Shown here: positions 39,946 to 48,751 of the stretch, piece after piece | Layout: every line of letters starts with the position of its first letter | Position numbering within the stretch: position 1 is the stretch's first letter | Origin: Synergistetes bacterium ADurb.Bin155 | GTDB taxonomy: Bacteria; Synergistota; Synergistia; Synergistales; Thermovirgaceae | Length of the DNA: 64,000 bases | Direction: 5' to 3' | Assembly: GCA_002070395.1 (NCBI GenBank) | Contig: MWDE01000001.1 | Span: 1 to 64,000 of the forward strand | Position numbers and translations under genes: made by a program | Notes under the pieces: model-generated | What the model was told of the DNA's origin: nothing | What the model saw: the letters and a program-made list of their open reading frames with translations, nothing else | Databases searched by the model: none

Positions 39946-41453
39946 TGACTGAAGAAACAGGAACGAACAACGAAAAGGCTGCAGTCCCCTCAAACGAGGG
40001 GAACCATGAATCGATGGAGAACTTCCTGGAAAAGTACAGCGTAGGCGCGTTTCACCGCGGCAAGACCGTCGAGGGCACGGTAGTGGCCGTCAACGACGAG
40101 GGCTGGCTGGTGGACGTGGGTTTCAAGTGCGAGGGTTTTCTCCCAAGGAATGAATGGAGCCACCGGTCCCTGGTGGAGGCCAAGGAGGCCCCTTCCGTGG
40201 GTGACCCCGTCAGGGTGCGGGTGGTCTCCCTGAAGCAGGGCGAAGAGTCCCAACTGGTCGTCAGCCGATGGAGGATCGAGTTCGATGAACGGTGGGACGC
40301 CATGGAATCGAGCCTCGCCGAAGGGGACGTGCTGGAAGTCAGGGGCCTGAGAAAGGTCAAGGGCGGCCTCATCGTCGACTGCTGCGGTATAGAGGGTTTC
40401 GTCCCCGTATCGCACCTCGCCGAGGAGGGCAGGGGCGTGAACCCCTCGAAACTGGTGGACGACACCTTCAGCGTCAAGGTCCTTGAAAAGGACCGCCGGA
40501 AACGGAGGATCGTCCTCTCCCGGAGGGCCCTGCTGGAGGAGGAACTCCAGGTGGACAAGCAGGACTTCTTCGAAAAGACTGAGATCGGGCAGACCATGGA
40601 AGGCGTGGTGACCTCCGTAACCTCCTTCGGCGCCTTCGTCAACCTGGGGCCCGTGGAAGGCCTCGTTCACAACACGGAACTCGCCTGGGGGAGGAACGTC
40701 AAGCCCAAAGAGATCGTAAACAAGGGCGACCGGGTAAACGTCAGGATCATCGGGATCGACCCCGAGAGCTCCCGGGTGTCCCTGAGCATAAAGCAGACCC
40801 AGCCCGACCCGTGGGATGATGTGGCCGCCCGCTATGAGGAGGGGCAGATCCTCACCGGCAGGATCACCAACCTCGCCGACTTCGGCGCTTTCGTCGAACT
40901 GGAACCCGGGGTCGAGGGGCTTGTCCATATCGGCGACATCAGTTGGCAGAGGATCGGTCACCCCAGGGAAGTCCTCAAGAAGGGGCAAAAGGTGGAAACC
41001 CAGATCCTCTCCGTCGATGGCGAAAACAGGAGGATAAGCCTGGGTTACAAGCAACTCCACGATCCCTGGAAGGACCTTGGGGAGAAGTACGAGGTCGACG
41101 GGACCTACACCGTGAAGGTGGTCCGCCTCACTGATTTCGGGGCCTTCGTAGAACTGGAGGATGGTATAGAGGGTTTGATCCATGTCTCCCAGATCAGCCG
41201 TAAACGGGTCGAAAAACCGGGCGACGTGGTCTCCGAGGGACAGGAAGTCCAGGCCAGGATCATCGAGATAAAAACCGGGGAGCGCAGGATAAGGCTCAGC
41301 ATGAGCGCTCTCGAGGGACCCGAACCGCAGGGCGTGAAGGAGCCGACGAAGAGGAGGAAGAAGGGCGATCATCGCGACGACCCCTCCCAGTTCCTCGACG
41401 GGGAGACCAATGTAACCATCGGTGACATCATCAAGGAGTCATTGCAGGAATAA
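39945..41453 (+). CDS. rpsA: S1-domain protein, ribosomal protein S1 type
   Basis: 502 residues. After a 35-residue variable N-terminus there are five S1 repeats, about 37-105, 122-195, 210-282, 298-370 and 385-457, the last three with the strong TSFGAFVNL, ADFGAFVEL and TDFGAFVEL signatures. A basic tail ends in an acidic helix. It binds mRNA on the 30S subunit. Its start overlaps the ispH stop (TAATG). In some clostridia ispH and this gene are fused into one polypeptide; here they stay separate. It is followed by a terminator. Confidence 0.9.
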   Translation: MTEETGTNNEKAAVPSNEGNHESMENFLEKYSVGAFHRGKTVEGTVVAVNDEGWLVDVGFKCEGFLPRNEWSHRSLVEAKEAPSVGDPVRVRVVSLKQGEESQLVVSRWRIEFDERWDAMESSLAEGDVLEVRGLRKVKGGLIVDCCGIEGFVPVSHLAEEGRGVNPSKLVDDTFSVKVLEKDRRKRRIVLSRRALLEEELQVDKQDFFEKTEIGQTMEGVVTSVTSFGAFVNLGPVEGLVHNTELAWGRNVKPKEIVNKGDRVNVRIIGIDPESSRVSLSIKQTQPDPWDDVAARYEEGQILTGRITNLADFGAFVELEPGVEGLVHIGDISWQRIGHPREVLKKGQKVETQILSVDGENRRISLGYKQLHDPWKDLGEKYEVDGTYTVKVVRLTDFGAFVELEDGIEGLIHVSQISRKRVEKPGDVVSEGQEVQARIIEIKTGERRIRLSMSALEGPEPQGVKEPTKRRKKGDHRDDPSQFLDGETNVTIGDIIKESLQE

Positions 41454-41467
41454 TATCGACGAGCCGG

Positions 41468-41495
41468 GCGGCCCTTCCAGGAAGGGCCGCTTTTT
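41468..41495 (+). terminator. Intrinsic terminator after rpsA
   Basis: GCGGCCCTTCC (41468-41478) pairs perfectly with GGAAGGGCCGC (41480-41490), an 11-base arm with a tiny loop, followed by TTTTT. It ends the ruvX-rpsA unit. Confidence 0.92.
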
Positions 41496-41523
41496 AAGGT
41501 CCGGAAGGCGAGGGGATGGCACC

Positions 41524-42012
41524 ATGGCTGTTAGGGATATCCGGGAGTACCCCGAGCAGGTCCTGAGAAAAGGATCCCAGGACGTGACCGATTTCGGGGA
41601 GGATCTCCAGTCCCTTCTGCGGGATATGTGGGAGACGATGGTATCGAACGACGGCGTGGGCCTGGCGGCGCCGCAGATCGGGGTCAGCCTGAGGGTTGCC
41701 GTCATCGGCTGGAGGGACAGGAGGATCGTCCTGGTCAACCCTGTCGTGATCGAACAGGAGGGTGAAGAGGAACTGGAGGAAGGCTGCCTGAGCGCGCCGG
41801 GGTTTTATGAAAAGGTCACGCGGCCGGCCCGGGTCGTCGTCGAAGCCCAGGATGAGCACGGCGAACCCATCAGGCTTGAGGAGGAGGGGTTCCTGGCCAG
41901 GGTGCTCATGCACGAGATAGACCACCTGGAGGGCAAACTGTTCCTCGACCGTCTTTCACCGCTTAAGAGGCGGTACCTCAAGAAAAAACTACAAAAAAGG
42001 GTGGAAAAATGA
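41524..42012 (+). CDS. def: Peptide deformylase
   Basis: 162 residues. The three signatures are GVGLAAPQIG, EEGCLSAPGF and HEIDHLEG (the metal-binding Cys and two His). It removes the formyl group from nascent peptides. The ATG at 41524 follows GAGGGG by about 9 bases; a longer reading from 41422 would cross the terminator. It overlaps fmt by 4 bases. Confidence 0.95.
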   Translation: MAVRDIREYPEQVLRKGSQDVTDFGEDLQSLLRDMWETMVSNDGVGLAAPQIGVSLRVAVIGWRDRRIVLVNPVVIEQEGEEELEEGCLSAPGFYEKVTRPARVVVEAQDEHGEPIRLEEEGFLARVLMHEIDHLEGKLFLDRLSPLKRRYLKKKLQKRVEK

Positions 42013-42944
42013 CCGGGGAGGGCCCTCTCTGGTTCGCCGGTTCGGGAATGTTCGCCGCCCGGTGCCTGACGGCGCTCGCCGATGAACTTCCCTTCAGCAA
42101 GGTCGTGACCGCGTTGCCGAAACCAGCCGGCAGGGGCCTCGCCGAGAGGAGGACCCCCGTCGACGGGACCGCCGCGGAACGGGGCATATCGGTCTTCAGG
42201 ACGGACGATATAAACCGCGACGAGACCATCCTGGGCTCCTTCCTGGAGGAGAAGCCCTTTTGCTTTTTCGTCGTCGATTTCTCTCAGGTTATAGGCGAGC
42301 CCTTCCTCTCGATGCCCGAACCGGGATGCCTTAACATACACCCCTCCCTGCTCCCCGCCTACCGCGGCGCGGCGCCCATCCAGAGAGCGATAATGAACGG
42401 CGAAAAGGAGACCGGAGTGACCGTCTTCCGGCTCGTGGGAGAGGTCGACGCCGGCCCGGTGCTCCTCTCCTCAAGGGTGGAGGTAGGAGAAGAGGACACC
42501 TTGGGCGACCTGGCGGAGGTCCTCGCCGTGGAAGGCAGCCGTCTTGCCGTCGAAGGCCTGGAATTATTCCGGAAGAGGAGGATCTCCTTCAGGGAGCAGC
42601 AGCAAGATAAGGCCACTTACGCACCAAAGGTGACAAGGCAGGAGACCGGGATCCGATGGGAAAAACCTTCCCAGGAGGTTCACAACCTGGTCAGGTCCCT
42701 GAACCCCTACCCGGGTTCTCACTTCTACCTCAGGGGGATACGGACAAAATTATGGCGGACCCGGGCGCGGCCGGGGGAGGGCTCCCCCGGGGAGGTCATC
42801 GGCTTCATGGACGGGTTTCCCCTGGTAGCCTGCGGCGAGGGTTCCGTCGAACTCATGGAGGTTCAGGCCGAAGGCCGCCGGCGGACCGACGGCGCCGGTT
42901 GGTCCAGAGGTCGGGCTCTCAAAAAGGGGGACATGATGAATTGA
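42009..42944 (+). CDS. fmt: Methionyl-tRNA formyltransferase
   Basis: 311 residues. The catalytic region CLNIHPSLLPAYRGAAPIQRAI includes the conserved Asn-His pair, with GVTVFRLVGEVDAGPVLLS following, and the C-terminal OB-fold domain contacts the tRNA. It formylates initiator Met-tRNA, the partner reaction to Def. The start overlaps def (ATGA), and its stop overlaps a TTG start of the next gene. Confidence 0.95.
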   Translation: MTGEGPLWFAGSGMFAARCLTALADELPFSKVVTALPKPAGRGLAERRTPVDGTAAERGISVFRTDDINRDETILGSFLEEKPFCFFVVDFSQVIGEPFLSMPEPGCLNIHPSLLPAYRGAAPIQRAIMNGEKETGVTVFRLVGEVDAGPVLLSSRVEVGEEDTLGDLAEVLAVEGSRLAVEGLELFRKRRISFREQQQDKATYAPKVTRQETGIRWEKPSQEVHNLVRSLNPYPGSHFYLRGIRTKLWRTRARPGEGSPGEVIGFMDGFPLVACGEGSVELMEVQAEGRRRTDGAGWSRGRALKKGDMMN

Positions 42945-43702
42945 AAATGCCCGAGGGGGAGCGAGCCTTTCCCGCTTCTCTTTGCGAAAGGAAATGGCCG
43001 AAGGCCCTGGCCGTCACGGGAGCGCTGGGATCGGGCAAGACCGAGTGGGTACTTAACATGGCGCTGGGGTTCCGCGACTGCGGGGAAGAGGTGACCGTGG
43101 CCGACGTGGATATCATAAACCCCTACTTCTGCGTCAGGCAGGTGGCCGACAGCCTCAGGGAGGAGGGTTTCCGTATCCTTACCCCTCCTGAGAGCACCCG
43201 GTGGTCCGATATGCCCGTCATCGCGCCCGCGGTGGCCTGGGCGGTGAAGTCTCCCGGCGGGAGGCTCCTCATCGACGTGGGGGGCGACGCCGCCGGCGGG
43301 AGGGCCCTGAAGCAGTTCTCGGCCCAGATGAAGGAAGCAGGTTATCTCCTGGTACTCGTGGTGAACCCCTTCAGGCCGAGCACCATGGATACGGGGGGCG
43401 TCCTTGAACTGGTGAAGGGCATCGAGGGGATATCGGAACTGAAGGTGGGCGCCCTCGTCGCCAACCCCCACCTCATGGACCAGACCACCGCCGAAGACCT
43501 CCTTTGGGGGTACCGAAGGGTCTTCGAAGCCGGGAAAGCCTTGGGGCTGGAAGTCCTTTACGGGACGGTCTCACCGCGGCTCGTTTCACAAACAGGTGTC
43601 CTCCAAAAGGACTCACCCCTGGAACTCTGGCCCATGGTCAGGCGCATGATGCTCCCCTGGGAGGAAGGTTACATGTGGACCAGGGTCGACGACAGGTCCT
43701 AG
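42941..43702 (+). CDS. P-loop ATPase of unknown function next to the 2-oxoacid oxidoreductase operon
   Basis: 253 residues. A Walker A motif GALGSGKTEWVLN lies near residue 25, followed by VADVDIINPYF and LIDVGGDAAGG, the pattern of SIMIBI-class (MinD/CobB-like) NTPases. There is no obvious catalytic partner domain. The TTG start at 42941 overlaps the fmt stop and sits 10 bases after AGGGGG; an ATG at 42947 is the alternative. It precedes korDABC by 67 bases. A role in loading or assembly of iron-sulfur or oxidoreductase components is possible but unproven. Confidence 0.72.
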   Translation: MKMPEGERAFPASLCERKWPKALAVTGALGSGKTEWVLNMALGFRDCGEEVTVADVDIINPYFCVRQVADSLREEGFRILTPPESTRWSDMPVIAPAVAWAVKSPGGRLLIDVGGDAAGGRALKQFSAQMKEAGYLLVLVVNPFRPSTMDTGGVLELVKGIEGISELKVGALVANPHLMDQTTAEDLLWGYRRVFEAGKALGLEVLYGTVSPRLVSQTGVLQKDSPLELWPMVRRMMLPWEEGYMWTRVDDRS

Positions 43703-43769
43703 GGAACAGGGCCGGTCCCATTAAAGGCCTGTAGAATAAATCAAAAGAAGGAAGAGGGTGCGCAGGTAA

Positions 43770-43991
43770 ATGGCGAAAGGGCGTATCAGTGTGCTCGAGG
43801 AATACTGCAAGAGCTGCGGTCTTTGCGTCGAAGCCTGTCCGGTCAAGGTTTTGAGGATCTCGGATCATATCAACAGCAAGGGTTACCGACCCGTGGAGCA
43901 GTTCAAGGAAGGTTGCATCGCCTGCAAGTTGTGCGCTACGACCTGTCCCGACGCGGCTATCGAAGTGTTCAGGTTCGAAGAGGACCAATAA
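43770..43991 (+). CDS. korD: 2-oxoacid:ferredoxin oxidoreductase delta (ferredoxin-like) subunit
   Basis: 73 residues with two [4Fe-4S] motifs: CKSCGLCVEACP and CIACKLCATTCP. This is the small ferredoxin-like subunit of the four-subunit KorDABC/Vor enzymes, which carries electrons out to soluble ferredoxin. It starts 67 bases after the P-loop ATPase; no convincing promoter lies in that gap. KorA follows after 17 bases. Confidence 0.92.
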   Translation: MAKGRISVLEEYCKSCGLCVEACPVKVLRISDHINSKGYRPVEQFKEGCIACKLCATTCPDAAIEVFRFEEDQ

Positions 43992-44008
43992 GGCCGGAGG
44001 TGGTACCC

Positions 44009-45061
44009 ATGGCACGAGTACTTATGAAGGGCACGGAAGCTATTGCGGAGGCCGCCATCCAGGCGGGTTGCAAGTACTTTTTCGGTTACCCCATCACACC
44101 CCAGAACGAGATCCCGGAGTACATGTCGGCGAAACTGCCGAAGATAGGCGGCGCCTATGTCCAGGCCGAAAGCGAGGTCGCTGCGATCAACATGGTCATG
44201 GGCGGGGGAGCAACCGGGACGAAGATCATGACCACCTCGTCGAGCCCGGGGATATCCCTCATGTCCGAGGGGATCAGTTACATAGCCGGGTGCGAGATCC
44301 CCGCCGTCATCGTCAACGTTATGAGGGGAGGTCCCGGCCTAGGGGGGATACTCCCGTCCCAGGCGGACTACATGCAGGCCACCAAGGGTGGCGGTAACGG
44401 GGACTACCGTCTCCTGGTCCTCGCCCCGAGCACGCTGCAGGAAGCCGTGGAACTGACCCAGATGGCCTTCGACCTCGCCCAGCAGTACCGCAACCCTGTC
44501 ATGATCCTTGCCGACGGGTTCATGGGCCAGATGATGGAGGCCGTCGAGATCAAGGAGCATATCTCGGAGAACCTCCCGCCCAGGGAGCCCTGGGCGTTGG
44601 GGTGCATGAGGGATCGCGGGGGCAAGAGGGCCATACTCAAAAGTCTCTACCTCAACCCCGAAGACCTGGAGCGCCACAATATCGAATTGCAGAAAAAGTA
44701 CCGCGAGATGGAAAAAGAGGTCAGGTTCGAGGCATACCGCTGCGACGGCGCCGAGATCCTGCTTTGCGCCTTTGGGACGACGGCAAGGATAGCGAGATCG
44801 GCCATAAACAACCTGCGGAACGAAGGCATAAAGGTCGGCATGCTGAGGCCCATAACACTGTATCCCTTCCCTAAGGAAAAGATCCGGGAACTCGCCACGG
44901 GTTTGAAGGGTGTCCTGGTGGTCGAGATGAACATGGGGCAGATGGTCGAGGATGTCGAGGCGGCCGTCTGCGGGAAGGCCCCGGTGTCCTTTTTCGGGCA
45001 CGCGGGGGGTATCGCTCCCTCGGTCAAGGAGATCGAGGAGCAGATCAGGGCCGTTCTTTAG
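44009..45061 (+). CDS. korA: 2-oxoacid:ferredoxin oxidoreductase alpha subunit
   Basis: 350 residues. It has GYPITPQNEIPEYMS and VQAESEVAAINMVMGGGATGTKIMTTSSSPG, the binding and substrate loops of the alpha subunit, and the C-terminal domain with VLVVEMNMGQM. The 350-residue, four-subunit form resembles 2-oxoisovalerate (VorB) and 2-oxoglutarate (KorA) enzymes. The exact 2-oxoacid cannot be told from sequence. The ATG at 44009 follows GGAGGTGG by about 6 bases; upstream frames lie inside korD. Confidence 0.88.
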   Translation: MARVLMKGTEAIAEAAIQAGCKYFFGYPITPQNEIPEYMSAKLPKIGGAYVQAESEVAAINMVMGGGATGTKIMTTSSSPGISLMSEGISYIAGCEIPAVIVNVMRGGPGLGGILPSQADYMQATKGGGNGDYRLLVLAPSTLQEAVELTQMAFDLAQQYRNPVMILADGFMGQMMEAVEIKEHISENLPPREPWALGCMRDRGGKRAILKSLYLNPEDLERHNIELQKKYREMEKEVRFEAYRCDGAEILLCAFGTTARIARSAINNLRNEGIKVGMLRPITLYPFPKEKIRELATGLKGVLVVEMNMGQMVEDVEAAVCGKAPVSFFGHAGGIAPSVKEIEEQIRAVL

Positions 45062-45081
45062 TCCAGGGAGGTGTCGGACCG

Positions 45082-45828
45082 ATGAAAGAGATCAAGATCT
45101 ACGAAAGGCCGAAGTCATGGGCCAAGGACGTGCACACCCATTACTGCCCGGGGTGCGGGCATGGCATCACCCACAGGCTCATCTGTGAGATCATCGATGA
45201 GCTGGGGATACAGGACGATGTGATAGGGACCGCGCCCGTCGGTTGCGCCGCCCTTATGTACGACTACTTCGACATCGACTTCTGCGAGGCGGCCCATGGG
45301 AGGGCGCCGGCGCTGGCCACGGGCATAAAACGGACCCGGCCGGACAAGATCGTCTTCACCTACCAGGGGGATGGTGACCTGGCCTCCATAGGGACGGCCG
45401 AGATCATCCACGTGGCCAACAGGGGTGAGAAGCTGACCACCATCTTTATAAACAACGCCATCTACGGGATGACCGGCGGCCAGATGGCCCCGACGACCCT
45501 CATTGGGCAGAAGACCACCACCAGCCCCTTCGGGAGGGACCCCGAACTGGCCGGTTACCCCATGAGGATGTGCGAACTCCTCGCCACCCTCGAGACCCCG
45601 GGTTTCATCACGAGGGTCTCCGTGGCCAAGCCCAAGTACATCATCGAGGCCAAGAAGGCCATCAAGCAGGCCTTCGTGAACCAGATCGAGGGCAAGGGTT
45701 ACTCCTTCGTGGAGGTCCTCTCCAACTGCCCGACCAACTGGGGGATGACACCGGTCCAGGCTTTCGAGTGGACCGAGAGCGCCATGATACCTCACTACCC
45801 CCTGGGTGTTTACAAGAACTTCGAATAG
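45082..45828 (+). CDS. korB: 2-oxoacid:ferredoxin oxidoreductase beta (TPP-binding) subunit
   Basis: 248 residues. The TPP motif GDGDLASIGTAEII...NNAIYGMTGGQMAPTT is clear, and YCPGCGHGITHRLICE near the N-terminus is the usual cysteine segment. There is no extra iron-sulfur domain. With KorA it oxidises a 2-oxoacid to its acyl-CoA, reducing ferredoxin. GGGAGGTG lies upstream of the ATG. It is the third gene of korDABC. Confidence 0.93.
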   Translation: MKEIKIYERPKSWAKDVHTHYCPGCGHGITHRLICEIIDELGIQDDVIGTAPVGCAALMYDYFDIDFCEAAHGRAPALATGIKRTRPDKIVFTYQGDGDLASIGTAEIIHVANRGEKLTTIFINNAIYGMTGGQMAPTTLIGQKTTTSPFGRDPELAGYPMRMCELLATLETPGFITRVSVAKPKYIIEAKKAIKQAFVNQIEGKGYSFVEVLSNCPTNWGMTPVQAFEWTESAMIPHYPLGVYKNFE

Positions 45829-45841
45829 GGGAGGGAAGGAT

Positions 45842-46405
45842 ATGTCCGGATTTTTCAGAGGAATGATCGCCGCCGGTTTCGGGGGGCAGGGCATAATGGT
45901 CCTGGGCCAGCTGGTGGCCTACACGGCCATCAGCGAGGGCCGTCACGTCACCTGGATCCCCTCCTACGGGCCTGAGATGCGCGGCGGGACCGCGAACTGC
46001 GGCGTGGCCATCAGCGACGAGGAGATCGCCTCGCCCGTCGTAGCCGAGGCGGATGTCACCGTGATAATGAACAACCCGTCGATGGAAAGGTTCGAGGGGT
46101 CGGTGAAACCTGGAGGGCTCCTGGTGTACAACTCCGACCTGGTCAAATACCCCAACCCCAGGAAGGATGTCACCATCTTCCCGATACCGGCCCACAGCGT
46201 GGCCCTGGCCCTCGGCAGCGACAAGGTCTCCAACATCGTCGTGCTGGGGGCCATCGTCGAGGCCACCGACCTGGTGGGCCTCGAGGCCTGCATCGAGACA
46301 ATAAAGGACAAACTCGGGAAAAGAAAACCCCAATTCCTCCCCATGAACCTGGAGGCCTTCGAAAAGGGGAGGGAGATAGCCCGGGAACTGCTCAAGAAAG
46401 CCTGA
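45842..46405 (+). CDS. korC: 2-oxoacid:ferredoxin oxidoreductase gamma subunit
   Basis: 187 residues. AAGFGGQGIMVLGQLVAYTAI and SYGPEMRGGTANCGVAISDEEI are the gamma-subunit signatures (the CoA-binding region), with VYNSDLV following. It ends the KorDABC enzyme. The ATG at 45842 has GGGAGGGA a few bases upstream; it begins 13 bases after korB. The Nudix gene follows after 3 bases. Confidence 0.93.
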   Translation: MSGFFRGMIAAGFGGQGIMVLGQLVAYTAISEGRHVTWIPSYGPEMRGGTANCGVAISDEEIASPVVAEADVTVIMNNPSMERFEGSVKPGGLLVYNSDLVKYPNPRKDVTIFPIPAHSVALALGSDKVSNIVVLGAIVEATDLVGLEACIETIKDKLGKRKPQFLPMNLEAFEKGREIARELLKKA

Positions 46406-46408
46406 GCC

Positions 46409-46936
46409 ATGTTCACCGGGGAGGAGAAGGTTTCGGGCGAACTGATATACAAGGGGCGGATCCTTAACCTCCGGGTGGATAGGGTCAGACTCCCCGACGG
46501 GGGCATGGCCCTGCGGGAGGTGGTTGAACATGCCCCCGCAGTCGGCATTATCGCCGAAACCGGCGATGGGGGCCTCTTCCTGGTGAGGCAATACCGGTAC
46601 CCCGCTGGGGAGTTCCTCCTGGAGATCCCCGCGGGGATCGTCGAACCCGGTGAGGAGCCGGCCGAGACGGCCGACAGAGAGCTGAGGGAGGAGACCGGGT
46701 TCAAGCCGGGGGCTTTGGCGGAGGTGGTCCAATTCTTTACCTCGCCAGGCTTCAGCGACGAAAGGATCATCCTCTTTCACGCCCGTGAGCTTTCACCGGC
46801 GCCCAAGGAGTGCGACAGCGACGAATTCATGGACCTGGTCAGGCTTGACCGGCGGCAGCTCCAGGATGCGGCCCTTTCCGGGGAGATCAGGGATTCCAAG
46901 ACGTTGACAGCGATCTACTGGTTCCTTTCGAGATAA
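46409..46936 (+). CDS. Nudix hydrolase, ADP-ribose pyrophosphatase type
   Basis: 175 residues. GIVEPGEEPAETADRELREETGF is a complete Nudix box (G-x5-E-x7-RE-x2-EE-x-G). LVRQYRYPAGEFLLEIPAG is the dimerisation and specificity strand typical of ADP-ribose pyrophosphatases, and TSPGFSDERI follows. It likely clears ADP-ribose or other NDP-sugars. It is cotranscribed with korDABC (3-base gap). Confidence 0.9.
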   Translation: MFTGEEKVSGELIYKGRILNLRVDRVRLPDGGMALREVVEHAPAVGIIAETGDGGLFLVRQYRYPAGEFLLEIPAGIVEPGEEPAETADRELREETGFKPGALAEVVQFFTSPGFSDERIILFHARELSPAPKECDSDEFMDLVRLDRRQLQDAALSGEIRDSKTLTAIYWFLSR

Positions 46937-46947
46937 AAGCCAAAACG

Positions 46948-46972
46948 GGGGAGGGGCTCCGAGCCCCTCCCC
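46948..46972. repeat. Perfect 12-bp inverted repeat before the Xer gene
   Basis: GGGGAGGGGCTC (46948-46959) and GAGCCCCTCCCC (46961-46972) form a 12-pair arm. On the plus strand no T-run follows, but on the minus strand the stem is followed by CGTTTTGGCTTTT, so it reads better as a minus-strand terminator. It lies 17 bases before the Xer ATG. Confidence 0.5.
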
Positions 46973-46989
46973 GGGAAGGCCGACCGAGT

Positions 46990-47877
46990 ATGAAAAGGGA
47001 TACCCCCGACCTTGCTACGTTTTTCAATTACCTCCGCTACGAGAGGGGTTGCTCGGAGAACACCGTAAGCGCCTACCGCAGTGACCTTCGTGGCTGGTTC
47101 TCCTTTTGCTCGGAAAAAGGCATCCCCCCTTTGCCTCCCCTGCCGGAGAGGATAGCGGAATACCTGGGCTTTCTCTCCAGAGAGGGGCGCAGCAAGTCCT
47201 CGATCCAAAGGGCGGCGGCAGCGCTCCGGTCCTGGACGAGGTTCCTCGCCTCGGAGGGCGTTTCCGGCGGGTCTCTGGACCTTTTACGCCTTCCCGCCAG
47301 GGAGAGGAAGCTCCCCAAGGTCCTGACGGAGGGGGAGGTAGACAGGCTTCTCGAAGCCTGCGAAGGCGATGACCCCATCTCGCTCAGGGACAGGGCCATC
47401 GTCGAGGTCGGTTACGGCTGCGGCCTCAGGGCGGGAGAGATAGCCTCGCTGGACCTCGCCGACGTGGGGCTCCACACAGGGCTGATCAGGCTCAGGGGCA
47501 AGGGGGACAAGGAGAGAGTGGTCCCCCTTGTCGGGAAGGTCAAGGTAAGGGTCGAGAGGTACCTGTCCTCCGGGAGGGGTTTGCTGGGTGGTTCCGGAGG
47601 CGGCAAGTTCTTCCTCTCCAGGAACGGGAGGCCCTTGAGAAGGGAGGACGTCTGGCGGATCATCCAGAAAAGGGGTGAGAAAGCCGGCATCTCCCGCTCA
47701 AGGCTTCACCCGCACATACTGAGGCATTCCTTCGCGACCCATTTGCTCAGGCGGGGTATGGACCTCAGGGTCCTTCAGGAACTGCTGGGCCATTCCTCGA
47801 TAATGACCACGGAGAAATACACTCATTTTGACGTGGAACTCCGGGATGTTTACGATAAAAGCCACCCCAGGGCTTGA
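46990..47877 (+). CDS. xerD: Tyrosine recombinase XerC/XerD type
   Basis: 295 residues. The catalytic residues are present: Arg in GLRAGEI, Lys in GKGDKERVVPL, HILRHSFATHLL (HxxR), LGHSS and the nucleophile in TTEKYTH. The N-terminal SAM-like DNA-binding domain runs about 1-95. The length fits XerC/XerD, which resolves chromosome dimers at dif. Whether it is C or D cannot be decided, and no dif site was found. It is not in a mobile-element setting, being flanked by housekeeping genes. Confidence 0.9.
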   Translation: MKRDTPDLATFFNYLRYERGCSENTVSAYRSDLRGWFSFCSEKGIPPLPPLPERIAEYLGFLSREGRSKSSIQRAAAALRSWTRFLASEGVSGGSLDLLRLPARERKLPKVLTEGEVDRLLEACEGDDPISLRDRAIVEVGYGCGLRAGEIASLDLADVGLHTGLIRLRGKGDKERVVPLVGKVKVRVERYLSSGRGLLGGSGGGKFFLSRNGRPLRREDVWRIIQKRGEKAGISRSRLHPHILRHSFATHLLRRGMDLRVLQELLGHSSIMTTEKYTHFDVELRDVYDKSHPRA

Positions 47878-47917
47878 ACTTCGCCGCGAAAAAAAATATG
47901 CCTGAGGAGGTTGCCCA

Positions 47918-48751
47918 TTGTCTTACAGGGAAGAGGTAGCCAGAGCAGCGAAATTAATTCAGGACAGGATCCGTACGGTGCCCAAGGTCGCCGTCGTGCT
48001 GGGATCAGGACTGGGATCCCTGGCCGATTCATTGGAGGACGCCGTGACGGTACCTGTTGCGGGTATAGATCGATGGCCCGTGTCAACGGCCCCGGGACAT
48101 GCCGGCAGGCTGGTGTCGGGCCGCCTGGGGGACGTCCCAGTGCTGGTGATGCAGGGGAGGGTCCACTACTACGAAGGCTATTCCCCCGAGGAGGTCGCCT
48201 TTCCCACGAGGGTTCTGGGCGAGATGGGCGTACCCTTTTATTTCGCCACCAACGCCTCGGGGGGCGTCAGTCACGATCTCTCGCCCGGCGACCTGGTGGT
48301 CCTTCATGACCATATCAACCTCCAGGGTTTCAACCCCCTCCGTGGGAGGAACGAAGACGACTGGGGGCCGAGATTCCCCGACATGACCTTCACCTACGAC
48401 CGCGAGTTGATCGCCATCGCCGAGGAGGCCGCCTCGTCGTTAGGAGAGCGGCTCAAGCGGGGCGTTTACGCCGCCTTCCCCGGCCCCTCCTTCGAGACCC
48501 CGGCGGAAATAAGGATGATCAGGACGCTGGGTGCCGACCTGGTGGGCATGTCCACCATCCCCGAGGTCATCGTCGCCAGGCATATGGACATGAGGGTCTG
48601 CGTCATCTCCTGCGTGGCTAACTACGCCGCAGGGATGAAGGAGGCCGTTATGACCCACGAGCAGGTCATGAAAGAAATGGGCAAGGCCGCCGGGAGGCTC
48701 TCCCGCCTATTGAAGTCCATGGTGGCGATACTGGGGTCGAGGGTACCATGA
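47918..48751 (+). CDS. punA: Purine nucleoside phosphorylase
   Basis: 277 residues, trimeric PNP family. VVLGSGLGSLADSL is the phosphate loop, APGHAGRLVSG carries the active-site His and Arg, and ATNASGGVSHDLSPGD, FPGPSFETPAEIRM and ISCVANYAAGM hold the base-binding Glu and Asn. It splits inosine and guanosine with phosphate; 5'-methylthioinosine is possible. The start is TTG at 47918 with GAGGAGG 7 bases before it. It overlaps the pyrimidine phosphorylase gene by 4 bases. Confidence 0.93.
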   Translation: MSYREEVARAAKLIQDRIRTVPKVAVVLGSGLGSLADSLEDAVTVPVAGIDRWPVSTAPGHAGRLVSGRLGDVPVLVMQGRVHYYEGYSPEEVAFPTRVLGEMGVPFYFATNASGGVSHDLSPGDLVVLHDHINLQGFNPLRGRNEDDWGPRFPDMTFTYDRELIAIAEEAASSLGERLKRGVYAAFPGPSFETPAEIRMIRTLGADLVGMSTIPEVIVARHMDMRVCVISCVANYAAGMKEAVMTHEQVMKEMGKAAGRLSRLLKSMVAILGSRVP

